From Sphingomonas faeni (GTDB lineage: Bacteria; Pseudomonadota; Alphaproteobacteria; Sphingomonadales; Sphingomonadaceae): 64,000 nucleotides of DNA. The stretch covers positions 1 through 64,000 of the forward strand of contig NZ_QAYE01000003.1 in the NCBI RefSeq assembly GCF_003053745.1. The letters are read 5' to 3'. Every line of letters begins with the position of its first letter. Position 1 is the stretch's first letter. The notes under the pieces were generated by a model. That model worked only from the letters and a program-made list of their open reading frames with translations, was not told the origin of the DNA and ran no database searches. The translations under genes were made by a program, and so were the position numbers. Positions 49,091-57,653 of the stretch are shown here, piece by piece.

Positions 49091-52000
49091 ATGAGCGTTT
49101 TCACTACCGATTCCGATCGACGTTGGCATGCCGCAGCCGCAATGCGCGCCGGTGTATCCTTGGCGGCGCTGCTCGCTGCCGGCGTTAGCGGCAATGCCTG
49201 GGCACAGGCCGAGACGCAGGCCATATCGCCAAACACGACGCAGGCAGCAGCACCGGGGCAGGGTCCCGGCGATCCGGCCGCTGACCAGGGCGATGGCGAC
49301 ATCGTCGTCACCGGTCGCCGCGCCGCACTGGAGGCGGCGGACGAGCGCAAGCGTCGCAGCGAGACGATCGTCGACTCGATCGTGGCCGACGATGCCGGCA
49401 AGCTTCCCGACAACTCGATCACCGAGGTTCTTCAGCGTGTCTCGGGCGTGTCGATCGTGCGCTTTGCGGCACTCGGCGATCCCGATCACTATTCCGTCCA
49501 GGGTTCGGGCGTGCAGGTCCGCGGCCTGACCGGCGTGGCGTCGCGCCTCAACGGCCGCGAGATCTTCAGCGCGAACAATGGGCGTGCGATCCTGTGGAGC
49601 GACGTGACACCGGAGCTGATGTCGGCGGTCGACGTCTACAAGGCCTCGACGGCGGACCTAATCGAGGGCGGCACCGGCGGCCAGATCGATCTCCGCACCA
49701 AGCTGCCGTTCGACTTCAACGGCAAGTTCCACGTCGCGGGCACCGGCGAACTCGCGCTCGGTGACATGGCGAACAAGGCCGATCCTTCGGGCTCTGTGCT
49801 GGTCACCGACTCGTTCGATACGCCGATCGGCCGGATCGGCCTGCTCGGCGACGTCGCGTTCAGCCAGTTCAGCTCGCTGTCGCAGTTCATCCGCGTCAGC
49901 CCGTATTTCAAGACGAAGCTCAGCGATGGCAACGAGCGCTATGTTCCCAGCGGCTTTGCGTATGGCGACGAGGCGTTCCAGTACAAGCGCTACGGCATCT
50001 ATGGCGCGGCACAGTGGCAGCCGGCCGATTCGCTGACCTTCACCGGCAGCTTTTTCCAGTCGCGCTACAAGAGCCAGTCGAGCGATTACGGCACGCAGCT
50101 GGATTCGCAGACCTTGGCGGTCGATCCGGCGAGCAGCACGTTCGACAGCAATGGTCTGCTGACGAAGACGAACGCGCTGTTCAATCGCGATACGGGGACG
50201 TTCCTGCCCACCGGCGGCTCGGTCAACAGCAGCGGCAACAAGGGTTTCGTAGAGAGCAATACGCGCACGCGCGATTACTCGCTGTCGTTCGCGTGGGCGC
50301 CGCAGGACAGCCATCTGTCGCTCAAGGGCTCGCTGCAGCGTGTCGATTCACGCCAGATCTATGATCGCGTCGACATCTTCCGTGACATCGGCTTCGGCCA
50401 GAGCTTCGGCATGGACCTGACGGGCGACCTGCCGGAGATCAGCGTCAGCCAGGCAACCCAGGCATCGTTCGCCAATCCGGCGAATTATTTCTGGACGGCG
50501 TCCATGCCGCACAACGAGCGCAACAAGGGCCGCCTCGATGCCGGCCAACTCGATGCCGAATACACGTTCGACAACAGCTTCTTCCGATCGGTCAAGGTCG
50601 GCGGGCGCTACGCCAAGCGGACCGAGCGCGATCTGGCGAACGGCTATAACTGGACGGCGCTCGGCCGCGGCTGGAACGGCGATCCGCAGCTGACCTACGC
50701 GAATGCCGCACCGGGCGACGTCGCCAGCCACGCATTCAAGGACTTCTTCCGCGGCGACACAACGCTGCCTGGCAACTTGATGTTCGCGTCGGAAAGTCTG
50801 GCGGACCGGTTCAACGTCAATCGTACCGGGTTGGTGACCGCACCGCCGGCGGGCTTCTGCACCGGCCGCGAGTTCGACTGTTCGGCTTCGGGCCCACTGC
50901 CCCAGACGGGCTATGGTGGTCAGTTCAATCCGGACGGCACGCTGGCGATCCGGCCAGTCGGTTTCGTCCTCCCGGGCGACCAGGTCGAGAACCGTACGAA
51001 GAACATCGCGGGCTATGCGCTGGTGCGGTTCGGGCCCCAGGGCGATGCGCGCGGCGTCTCGGGCAATATCGGTGTGCGGGTCGTGCACATCGAGAACGAG
51101 GGCAGCGGGTTCATCCAGCAGAATGGCGGGACCGTATTCTTCCGCAATGGCGCTCAGGTTTCGCTTGCGAATACCTTCCTGGCACGCGGCGGCAAGGCGG
51201 ACTTCACGCGCGTCCTGCCGTCGGTCAATGTCGAATATTCGCCGACCGACCGGATCAAGGTGCGCGGCGGGTACAACATCACGATGGATCTGCCGACCTT
51301 CAACGCGCTGCGCGCCTCGGGGTCGATCGGCGTGGCGACGACGCCTAGCCAGACTCCGGGCGGGATCGGGACGTTCAACAACTTCACCGCCGACACCGGC
51401 AATCCGTTGCTGAAGCCGACGTTGTCGAACAACTTCGACGTATCGCTCGAATATTACGGGCGTGCGGGGACGTCGTTCCACATCGCGCCGTTCTACAAGC
51501 GGTTGACGAACCTGCCGATCTACGCGCTAACAACTCGGCAGGTGACTGTTCAGTTCACCGATGGGACCACAGAGAACGTCTCCGCGTCCGCGACCGACTA
51601 TAGCAACGCAACTAAGGCGGCGACGGTCAAAGGCGTCGAAGTCGGGGGGCGCTTCTTCCTCGACATGCTGCCGGGTGCACTTGCCGGGATCGGGTTCGAG
51701 GGCAACTACACGTTCATCAAGAGCAGCAATCCGGGCGATGCCTACCGCGATATCACCGGTGCCAGCAGGAACGATGCGCCGCTCGTGGGCCTGTCGAAGC
51801 ACAACCTGAACGCGACGTTGTTGTACGAGCGTAACCCGATCTCGCTGCGGATCGCGTACTCGTGGCGCTCGCAATATCTGCTGTCGACGAACAGCAACGG
51901 CACGAACGGTACGTACACCTATTACAGCGCGCCGGGCGTCGTCAGCAATCAGGATGGCGGCCTCGATGCCTCGACCCAGATCGCGCTGCCGATCTATGGC

Positions 52001-52195
52001 GGCAATTACGGGTCGATCGATGCCGGCGTCCGCTTCAAGGTGACCGACTATCTGTCGTTCGGCGTGCAGGGTACCAACCTGACCGCGTCGACGCAGCGTA
52101 CGCTGATGGGCGGTTATCCCGGCGGCAAGCTGGTCGGGCGTAGCTGGTTCCAGGCCGATCGTCGGATCAGCACTGGTATCAACCTCGCCTTCTGA
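49091..52195 (+). CDS. TonB-dependent receptor (oligosaccharide uptake)
   Basis: 1034 residues. A signal peptide ends around NAWAQ (residue 39). The TonB box is likely GDIVVTGRRAALEAADERKR (about 68). The plug spans about 90-215, with NSITEVLQRVSGVSIVRFAA and GSGVQVRGLTGVASRLNGRE, then a 22-strand barrel ending in INLAF. It belongs to the large TonB receptors that import plant-derived glycans in Sphingomonas, Caulobacter and Xanthomonas. GGGGGGGA lies just before the ATG. It leads an operon with two flavoproteins and the GH74 enzyme, which implies that xyloglucan fragments are its substrate (inference). Confidence 0.92.
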   Translation: MSVFTTDSDRRWHAAAAMRAGVSLAALLAAGVSGNAWAQAETQAISPNTTQAAAPGQGPGDPAADQGDGDIVVTGRRAALEAADERKRRSETIVDSIVADDAGKLPDNSITEVLQRVSGVSIVRFAALGDPDHYSVQGSGVQVRGLTGVASRLNGREIFSANNGRAILWSDVTPELMSAVDVYKASTADLIEGGTGGQIDLRTKLPFDFNGKFHVAGTGELALGDMANKADPSGSVLVTDSFDTPIGRIGLLGDVAFSQFSSLSQFIRVSPYFKTKLSDGNERYVPSGFAYGDEAFQYKRYGIYGAAQWQPADSLTFTGSFFQSRYKSQSSDYGTQLDSQTLAVDPASSTFDSNGLLTKTNALFNRDTGTFLPTGGSVNSSGNKGFVESNTRTRDYSLSFAWAPQDSHLSLKGSLQRVDSRQIYDRVDIFRDIGFGQSFGMDLTGDLPEISVSQATQASFANPANYFWTASMPHNERNKGRLDAGQLDAEYTFDNSFFRSVKVGGRYAKRTERDLANGYNWTALGRGWNGDPQLTYANAAPGDVASHAFKDFFRGDTTLPGNLMFASESLADRFNVNRTGLVTAPPAGFCTGREFDCSASGPLPQTGYGGQFNPDGTLAIRPVGFVLPGDQVENRTKNIAGYALVRFGPQGDARGVSGNIGVRVVHIENEGSGFIQQNGGTVFFRNGAQVSLANTFLARGGKADFTRVLPSVNVEYSPTDRIKVRGGYNITMDLPTFNALRASGSIGVATTPSQTPGGIGTFNNFTADTGNPLLKPTLSNNFDVSLEYYGRAGTSFHIAPFYKRLTNLPIYALTTRQVTVQFTDGTTENVSASATDYSNATKAATVKGVEVGGRFFLDMLPGALAGIGFEGNYTFIKSSNPGDAYRDITGASRNDAPLVGLSKHNLNATLLYERNPISLRIAYSWRSQYLLSTNSNGTNGTYTYYSAPGVVSNQDGGLDASTQIALPIYGGNYGSIDAGVRFKVTDYLSFGVQGTNLTASTQRTLMGGYPGGKLVGRSWFQADRRISTGINLAF

Positions 52196-52203
52196 CGATG
52201 ATG

Positions 52204-52236
52204 GCCCGCTCGCCGACACCGTGTCGGCGAGCGGGC
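52204..52236 (+). terminator. Perfect 16-bp hairpin between receptor and first halogenase-like gene
   Basis: GCCCGCTCGCCGACAC pairs perfectly with GTGTCGGCGAGCGGGC around a single C, so the real loop is slightly larger. It starts 8 bp after the TonB-receptor stop and no T run follows. It may cut down read-through to the flavoprotein genes or protect the receptor mRNA. Confidence 0.6.
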
Positions 52237-52250
52237 GTAGCGAGGCTGCA

Positions 52251-53801
52251 ATGGGCAAGCGGATATTGATCGTGGGCGGCGGGACCGCCGGATGGCTGAC
52301 CGCGGGCTATCTCGCTAAGCGGCTCGGCGCGGACCTGCCGGGCGGCGTCGCGATCACGCTTGTCGAGTCGCAAGACATTGGGATCCTTGGCGTCGGTGAG
52401 GGGACGTTCCCAACGATCCGGCGAACGCTGGCGACGATCGGGATCGACGAGGCGGACCTGATCCGTCGCTGCGGTGCGACGTTCAAGCAGGGTGCCAAGT
52501 TCGTGCATTGGCGCCACGCGCCGGGGCAGGGGGCAACCGATCATTACTCGCATCCCTTCCAGGTCGCGGATTCGAGCGATGGCCTCGACCTGCTGCCGTA
52601 TTGGCTGCTGGGGCTTGGCGGCACGGAGAACTGGGACGAGGTCTCCAATCCGCAGAAAAAAGCCTCCGACCGGCATCGCGCACCCAAATTGCCGACCAAT
52701 CCCGATTATGTCGGGCCGCTCAACTACGCGTTCCACTTCGACGCCGTCGCGCTGGCCGGGCTGTTGCGCGAGCAGGGGGTAAAGAACGGCGTACGGCACC
52801 TGACCGACACCGTGAGCGAGGTGCTACTTGATGCCGAAGGCGCGATCGGCGGCGTGCGCACCGAGCAGAACGGCGTTCTGGACGCGGATCTGTATATCGA
52901 CTGCACCGGCTTTCGCGCCGAATTGATCGGCAAGGCGATGAAGGTTCCGTATCGCTCGTGCCGGGACGTCCTGTTCTGCAACCGCGCGATCGCGGCGCAG
53001 CTACCCTATGCGCGGCCCGACGATCCGATTGCCTCCTACACGATCTCGACCGCTCAGAAGAACGGATGGATCTGGGATATCGGGCTCGATCGCCGGCGGG
53101 GCATCGGTCATGTCTACTCGTCCGATCATGGCGACGACGAGACGGCGGAGCGCGTCCTGCGGGGCTATCTCGGCGCGGCGGGCGAGAAGGCCGACGTTCG
53201 CCACTTCAAGTTCGATGCCGGCTATCGCGAGGTCAACTGGTACAAGAACTGCGTCGCGGTCGGGCTGTCGAGTGGTTTCTTCGAACCACTTGAGGCCACG
53301 GGCATCGCGTTTGCCGAAGTATCCGCCGGGATGATCGCAAACCTGTTCCCGTGGGGCGGCGACTACGAAACGTCCGCGCGGCAGTTCAACGCCAACATGC
53401 TCCGCCGCTACGAGCGAGCGCTGGATTTCATCAAGCTGCATTATTGCATCTCGGAACGGCGCGACACGGCGTTCTGGCGCGACAACGTGGCCGATGCGTC
53501 GGTGCCCGACAGCCTGCTCGAACTGCTCGACCGGTGGCGCTTCCGGCCGCCCAACGAGCTCGACATCGATGGCCAGGTCGACATCTTCACCGAGGCGAGC
53601 TGGCAGTATGTGCTGTACGGCATGGGGTGGAAGACGGACCTGAGCGCGAAAGCCGGTGCCCTGCGCTATCATGAGGATGCGCGGCGGGCGTTCGCCGAGG
53701 TGGAGCGTCAGGCGCGCTACGCGATCGCCAACCTCCCGTCGAACCGGGACCTCGTCGCGTACGCCCAGACTCACAGCTTTGGTGCGCGGGCCGCGGCATG
53801 A
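52251..53801 (+). CDS. Tryptophan halogenase-family flavoprotein 1
   Basis: 516 residues of the FAD-dependent halogenase family. The FAD motif is ILIVGGGTAGWLTAGYLAK at the N-terminus. The lysine equivalent to RebH Lys79 is kept in CGATFKQGAKFVHW. GFFEPLEATGIAF matches the substrate Glu and halide loop (STGI reads ATGI). The usual W-x-W-x-I-P is GWIWDIGL, with Pro replaced by Gly. Such genes often sit beside TonB receptors in carbohydrate loci and their substrate is unknown. It need not halogenate tryptophan. The second copy starts inside its stop (ATGA). Confidence 0.85.
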   Translation: MGKRILIVGGGTAGWLTAGYLAKRLGADLPGGVAITLVESQDIGILGVGEGTFPTIRRTLATIGIDEADLIRRCGATFKQGAKFVHWRHAPGQGATDHYSHPFQVADSSDGLDLLPYWLLGLGGTENWDEVSNPQKKASDRHRAPKLPTNPDYVGPLNYAFHFDAVALAGLLREQGVKNGVRHLTDTVSEVLLDAEGAIGGVRTEQNGVLDADLYIDCTGFRAELIGKAMKVPYRSCRDVLFCNRAIAAQLPYARPDDPIASYTISTAQKNGWIWDIGLDRRRGIGHVYSSDHGDDETAERVLRGYLGAAGEKADVRHFKFDAGYREVNWYKNCVAVGLSSGFFEPLEATGIAFAEVSAGMIANLFPWGGDYETSARQFNANMLRRYERALDFIKLHYCISERRDTAFWRDNVADASVPDSLLELLDRWRFRPPNELDIDGQVDIFTEASWQYVLYGMGWKTDLSAKAGALRYHEDARRAFAEVERQARYAIANLPSNRDLVAYAQTHSFGARAAA

Positions 53802-55342
53802 CCAGCGACGGGGCCGGCCGTATCACGAAGGTCGTCATCGTCGGCGGTGGCACGGCCGGCTGGATGACCGCCGCTGCGCTGTCGCGGCTGGTGCCGAGCG
53901 GCGTATCCGTCACGCTCGTCGAATCCGAGGAGATCGGCACAGTCGGTGTCGGCGAGGCCACCATTCCGTCGCTGCTCGATTATAACCGCATGCTCGGGAT
54001 CGACGAGGACGCGTTCGTTCGCGCGACCGGTGCGACGTTCAAGCTGGGGATCGAGTTTCGCGACTGGGCTCGGCTCGGCGACGCGTACCTGCACCCGTTC
54101 GGGACGCATGGCCGCGATATTGGCGGGGTATCGTTCCACCAGCTCTGGTTGCGGCAGGCCGCGCTGGACACCGCTACGGACGGGGCCGGTGCCGGACCGA
54201 TCGGCGATTATTGCCTGTCATCGGTGGCGGCGCGGCGCGGGCGGTTTACGCGGCCGAGCGCAAATCCCCAGTCGGTCCTGTCGACACTGTCCTACGCATT
54301 TCATTTCGACGCAGGACTCTATGCGCGGTTCCTGCGTGACCTTGCGGAGGCGGACGGCGTGGTTCGCGTCGAGGGCCGGGTCGTCGACGTCGAGCGCAAC
54401 GCCGGGACCGGCTTCGTCGAGGCGGTGCGTCTTGCCGGCGATCGCCGTATCGAGGGCGAGCTTTTCATCGACTGCAGCGGATTTCGGTCGCTGTTGCTTG
54501 GTGGCGCGCTCGACGTTCCCTTCACCAGTTGGAGGGAGTGGCTGCCATGCGATCGGGCCTGGGCCGTGCCCAGCGCACGACGCGGCGCGTTGATTCCGTA
54601 CACGCGCGCGACTGCCGATGTCGCCGGATGGCGCTGGCGCATCCCGCTCCAGCACCGGGTCGGGAACGGCTATGTCTATTCCAGCGCCCATGTCGACGAC
54701 GACGCGGCGAAGCAGGCGCTGCTGGCGGGGCTCGACGGCGAAGCGATGGGCGAGCCGCGGCAACTGCGTTTCGAAGCCGGTCGGCGCGATCGATTGTGGG
54801 ATCGGAACTGCGTCGCGATCGGGCTGTCGGGCGGGTTTCTCGAGCCGCTCGAATCGACCAGCATCCACCTGATCCAGTCGGGGATCACGCGACTCATGAG
54901 CCTGTTTCCCGACTTGGGCTTCAGCGCGGTCGAGATCGACGAATATAACCGCGTAATGCTGCGCGAATACGAGCAGGTCCGCGATTTCATCATCCTGCAT
55001 TATCACGCGACGGAACGGTCGGACTCCGCATTCTGGGAGCATTGCCGGACCATGGCGCTGCCCGCCTCACTGGAGGCCAAGCTGGCGCTGTGGTCGGACA
55101 AGGCGCGGGTGTTCCGTGAACAGGGCGAGCTGTTCACGCCCGACAGCTGGATCGCCGTGCTGCTCGGTCAAGGCATCCGGCCGGTGTCGTTCGACCCCCT
55201 GGCGAGCGCGCTGCCGGCCGACGAGTCCGCGCGGTTCCTGGCGCATGTTCGGGACATGATCGACAAGACCGCTGCGGCGATGCCGACGCACGAGGCGTTC
55301 ATCGCCCAGAACTGCGCTGCACGAACGCACCAGGCGGCATGA
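53798..55342 (+). CDS. Tryptophan halogenase-family flavoprotein 2
   Basis: 514 residues, a diverged homologue of the preceding protein. It has KVVIVGGGTAGWMTAAALSR, the conserved Lys in TGATFKLGIEFRDW, the full W-x-W-x-I-P motif in GWRWRIPLQHR, and GFLEPLESTSIHL, where STGI of known halogenases is STSI. A flavin reductase partner is not seen nearby. Tandem halogenase-like genes inside a glycan operon imply a shared, perhaps heteromeric or sequential, job. It overlaps both neighbours by 4 bp (ATGA). Confidence 0.85.
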   Translation: MTSDGAGRITKVVIVGGGTAGWMTAAALSRLVPSGVSVTLVESEEIGTVGVGEATIPSLLDYNRMLGIDEDAFVRATGATFKLGIEFRDWARLGDAYLHPFGTHGRDIGGVSFHQLWLRQAALDTATDGAGAGPIGDYCLSSVAARRGRFTRPSANPQSVLSTLSYAFHFDAGLYARFLRDLAEADGVVRVEGRVVDVERNAGTGFVEAVRLAGDRRIEGELFIDCSGFRSLLLGGALDVPFTSWREWLPCDRAWAVPSARRGALIPYTRATADVAGWRWRIPLQHRVGNGYVYSSAHVDDDAAKQALLAGLDGEAMGEPRQLRFEAGRRDRLWDRNCVAIGLSGGFLEPLESTSIHLIQSGITRLMSLFPDLGFSAVEIDEYNRVMLREYEQVRDFIILHYHATERSDSAFWEHCRTMALPASLEAKLALWSDKARVFREQGELFTPDSWIAVLLGQGIRPVSFDPLASALPADESARFLAHVRDMIDKTAAAMPTHEAFIAQNCAARTHQAA

Positions 55343-57588
55343 TCCCGTCGCGGCGGCGCACAGGCGGACGGCTGGCCTCGACAAGGCGGCTGCGCATCGT
55401 CGCGACGACGGCGTTGCTACTGGCGTCCCTCGCAACGCCGGGGTCCGCCCGTGCGCCGGACGCGATGCCGTATCGCTGGACCAACGTGACAGTCGGCGCG
55501 GGCGGGTACGCGCCCAACATCGTCTTCAGCGCGGTGGAGCGGGGGCTCGTCTATCTCCGGACCGACATGGGTGGCGCGTATCGCTGGGACGACAAGAACG
55601 CCCGCTGGGTGCCGCTGCAGGACGGTAACGCGGTGCCGAGCTACATGGGTATCGAGAGCATCGCGCCCGATCCCCGCGATCCCGATGTCGTCTACATGGC
55701 GGCAGGGGTGGGTGCCAGCCAGCCCGCGGCAATCCTGCGATCCTCCGACCGGGGACGATCCTGGCGGATAACGCCCGTCCCGTTCGCGATGGGTGGCAAT
55801 GAGGATGGTCGCGGGCTCGGCGAGCGGCTCGCGATCGATCCCAACGCGACGCAGCGACTGTTCTTCGGCTCGCGGCACGACGGCTTGTGGCGCAGCGACG
55901 ATGCGGGCGCGACATGGGCAAAGGTCGCGCGCTTTCCGGTCGCGGGGCTGGGACGCCCCGGTTCCCACCGGACGCATGGCGGGGTCGCCTTCGTCGTGGT
56001 CGATGATACCAGCGGCAGGGCAGGCCGACCGTCGCGGCGCGTGTGGGCCGGAGTTGCCGATCCCGGCGCCACGCATCTGTATCGTTCGGACGATGCCGGC
56101 GAGACGTGGGTCGCGGTGACGGGCCCGGCGCTGCTCGCGGCCAAGGGCGTCATCGATCCGCGGGGCGTGCTGTGGGTCGGCTATGCGAGCGGGCTGGGGC
56201 CGAGCGGCATCGCGACCGGCGCGGTGTGGCGCTACGATCCCGACGGCACCGGCCGCGACGTGACCCCTGCCGCGTGGCGCGATACCGGGGCGGAGGGCGC
56301 ATTCCTCGGCGTTGCGGTGTCCGCGATATCGCCGGGAACCGTCGCGGTCAGCACCGTCGACCGCTACAAACACCGGGATTCGCTTTGGATCAGCCGCGAC
56401 GACGGCCGAAGCTGGGACGATGTCGGGCCGCGCAGCCGGCGCGACGTGTCGGCGACGCCGTTCCTGTTGCATGAGGGCAAGGGCGCCGATTTCGGCCACT
56501 GGATTTCCGGCCTTGCGATCGATCCGTTCGATCCTGATCATGTCGCCTACACGACCGGTGCGACGGTCTACGCGACCCGGGCGCTCAGGCGTTCGGGCGC
56601 GGTCGACTGGATGCCTTGGACCCGCGGGATCGAACAGACGGCGATCATCACGCTCGCGTCGCCGACCGGGGGCGCGCCATTGATCTCGGGGTTCGGCGAT
56701 CTCGCCGGTTTCGTACACGACGATCTCGACCGCTCGCCGCGGCCGACGTTCGTCGATCCGTACATGTCGAACACCAACACCATCGACTACGCCGGGATGG
56801 CGCCGAACGTCATCGTCCGAAGCGGCAGCCTCTACCTGGACAGGCCGCGTGACGCGTCGATGGGGCGGTCGGAGGACGGCGGCCGCACCTGGACCGAGAT
56901 CACCGTGCCGCCGATGGGCAACCCGCCGCGGCGCGAGGACATGAACGGCGATTGGCCGATCACCGTATCCGCCGACGGCACGACGATGGTCGTGGCGACC
57001 CCGGTCCCGCAGGTGTCGCGCGACGCTGGTCGCCATTGGTCGATCGTCGCCGGGCTGCCGGGCAAGATCCGTGCGGTCGCCGACAAACGCGACCCAAGGA
57101 TTTTCTACGCGGTCGACGTCCTGCATGGGCGGGTGCTGGTGTCGCGCGATGCTGCGGCCAGTTTTTCCGTTGTCGCGGGACGAGGGCTGCCGGCCGATCT
57201 CAAGCCGGTCGGCAGGCAAGGTCGCGAAGCGCAAAGCGGCCTCGTGGCCGACCCCGACCGCACGGGAACATTGTGGCTGCTGGCGGGCGAGCGACTGTTC
57301 CGGAGCGTCGACGGCGGCGCGAGCTTCACGCTCGCGAATGGTGAGCTGCGGGTCGAACTCTTCGGTCTCGGCCGGAACGCTATGTTCGCGATAGGAACGC
57401 TCGCCGGTGTCCGGGGGGCCTGGCGCTCGGTGGATCAAGGACGGTCCTGGGCGCGGATCGACGACGACGCGCATCGCTGGGGCGGCCGCTACCGCGTCAT
57501 CTCCGGCGATCCCAGGCGCGAGGGGCGGGTCTATATTGGCACGGACGGCCGCGGCCTGTTCTACGGTGATCCGGTGGCAGTGCGATAA
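55339..57588 (+). CDS. GH74 endo-xyloglucanase, exported
   Basis: 749 residues with a basic N-terminus and signal segment (RIVATTALLLASLATPGSA). It is a double seven-bladed propeller of the BNR/sortilin type. GH74 landmarks are PYRWTNVTVGAGGYAPNIVF, VYLRTDMGGAYRWD with the catalytic Asp, GRGLGERLAIDPN and the mid-protein DFGHWISGLAIDPFDPDHVA. Repeated SxDxGxTW blade motifs occur throughout (SSDRGRSW, SDDAGATW, SRDDGRSW). The family cleaves the beta-1,4-glucan backbone of xyloglucan. It is the last gene of the TonB-receptor operon. Confidence 0.9.
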   Translation: MIPSRRRTGGRLASTRRLRIVATTALLLASLATPGSARAPDAMPYRWTNVTVGAGGYAPNIVFSAVERGLVYLRTDMGGAYRWDDKNARWVPLQDGNAVPSYMGIESIAPDPRDPDVVYMAAGVGASQPAAILRSSDRGRSWRITPVPFAMGGNEDGRGLGERLAIDPNATQRLFFGSRHDGLWRSDDAGATWAKVARFPVAGLGRPGSHRTHGGVAFVVVDDTSGRAGRPSRRVWAGVADPGATHLYRSDDAGETWVAVTGPALLAAKGVIDPRGVLWVGYASGLGPSGIATGAVWRYDPDGTGRDVTPAAWRDTGAEGAFLGVAVSAISPGTVAVSTVDRYKHRDSLWISRDDGRSWDDVGPRSRRDVSATPFLLHEGKGADFGHWISGLAIDPFDPDHVAYTTGATVYATRALRRSGAVDWMPWTRGIEQTAIITLASPTGGAPLISGFGDLAGFVHDDLDRSPRPTFVDPYMSNTNTIDYAGMAPNVIVRSGSLYLDRPRDASMGRSEDGGRTWTEITVPPMGNPPRREDMNGDWPITVSADGTTMVVATPVPQVSRDAGRHWSIVAGLPGKIRAVADKRDPRIFYAVDVLHGRVLVSRDAAASFSVVAGRGLPADLKPVGRQGREAQSGLVADPDRTGTLWLLAGERLFRSVDGGASFTLANGELRVELFGLGRNAMFAIGTLAGVRGAWRSVDQGRSWARIDDDAHRWGGRYRVISGDPRREGRVYIGTDGRGLFYGDPVAVR

Positions 57589-57653
57589 TCCGGCACTCGC
57601 GAACGCCCGGCATGCGTCGCTAGGGGCGGCTCGAACGAGCAGATCGTCGAATG

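Noticed and set aside
48635..49489. Minus-strand open frame over the GH39/TonB-receptor intergenic region
   Set aside because: The bulk is antisense to the TonB receptor signal and plug, with no family pattern.
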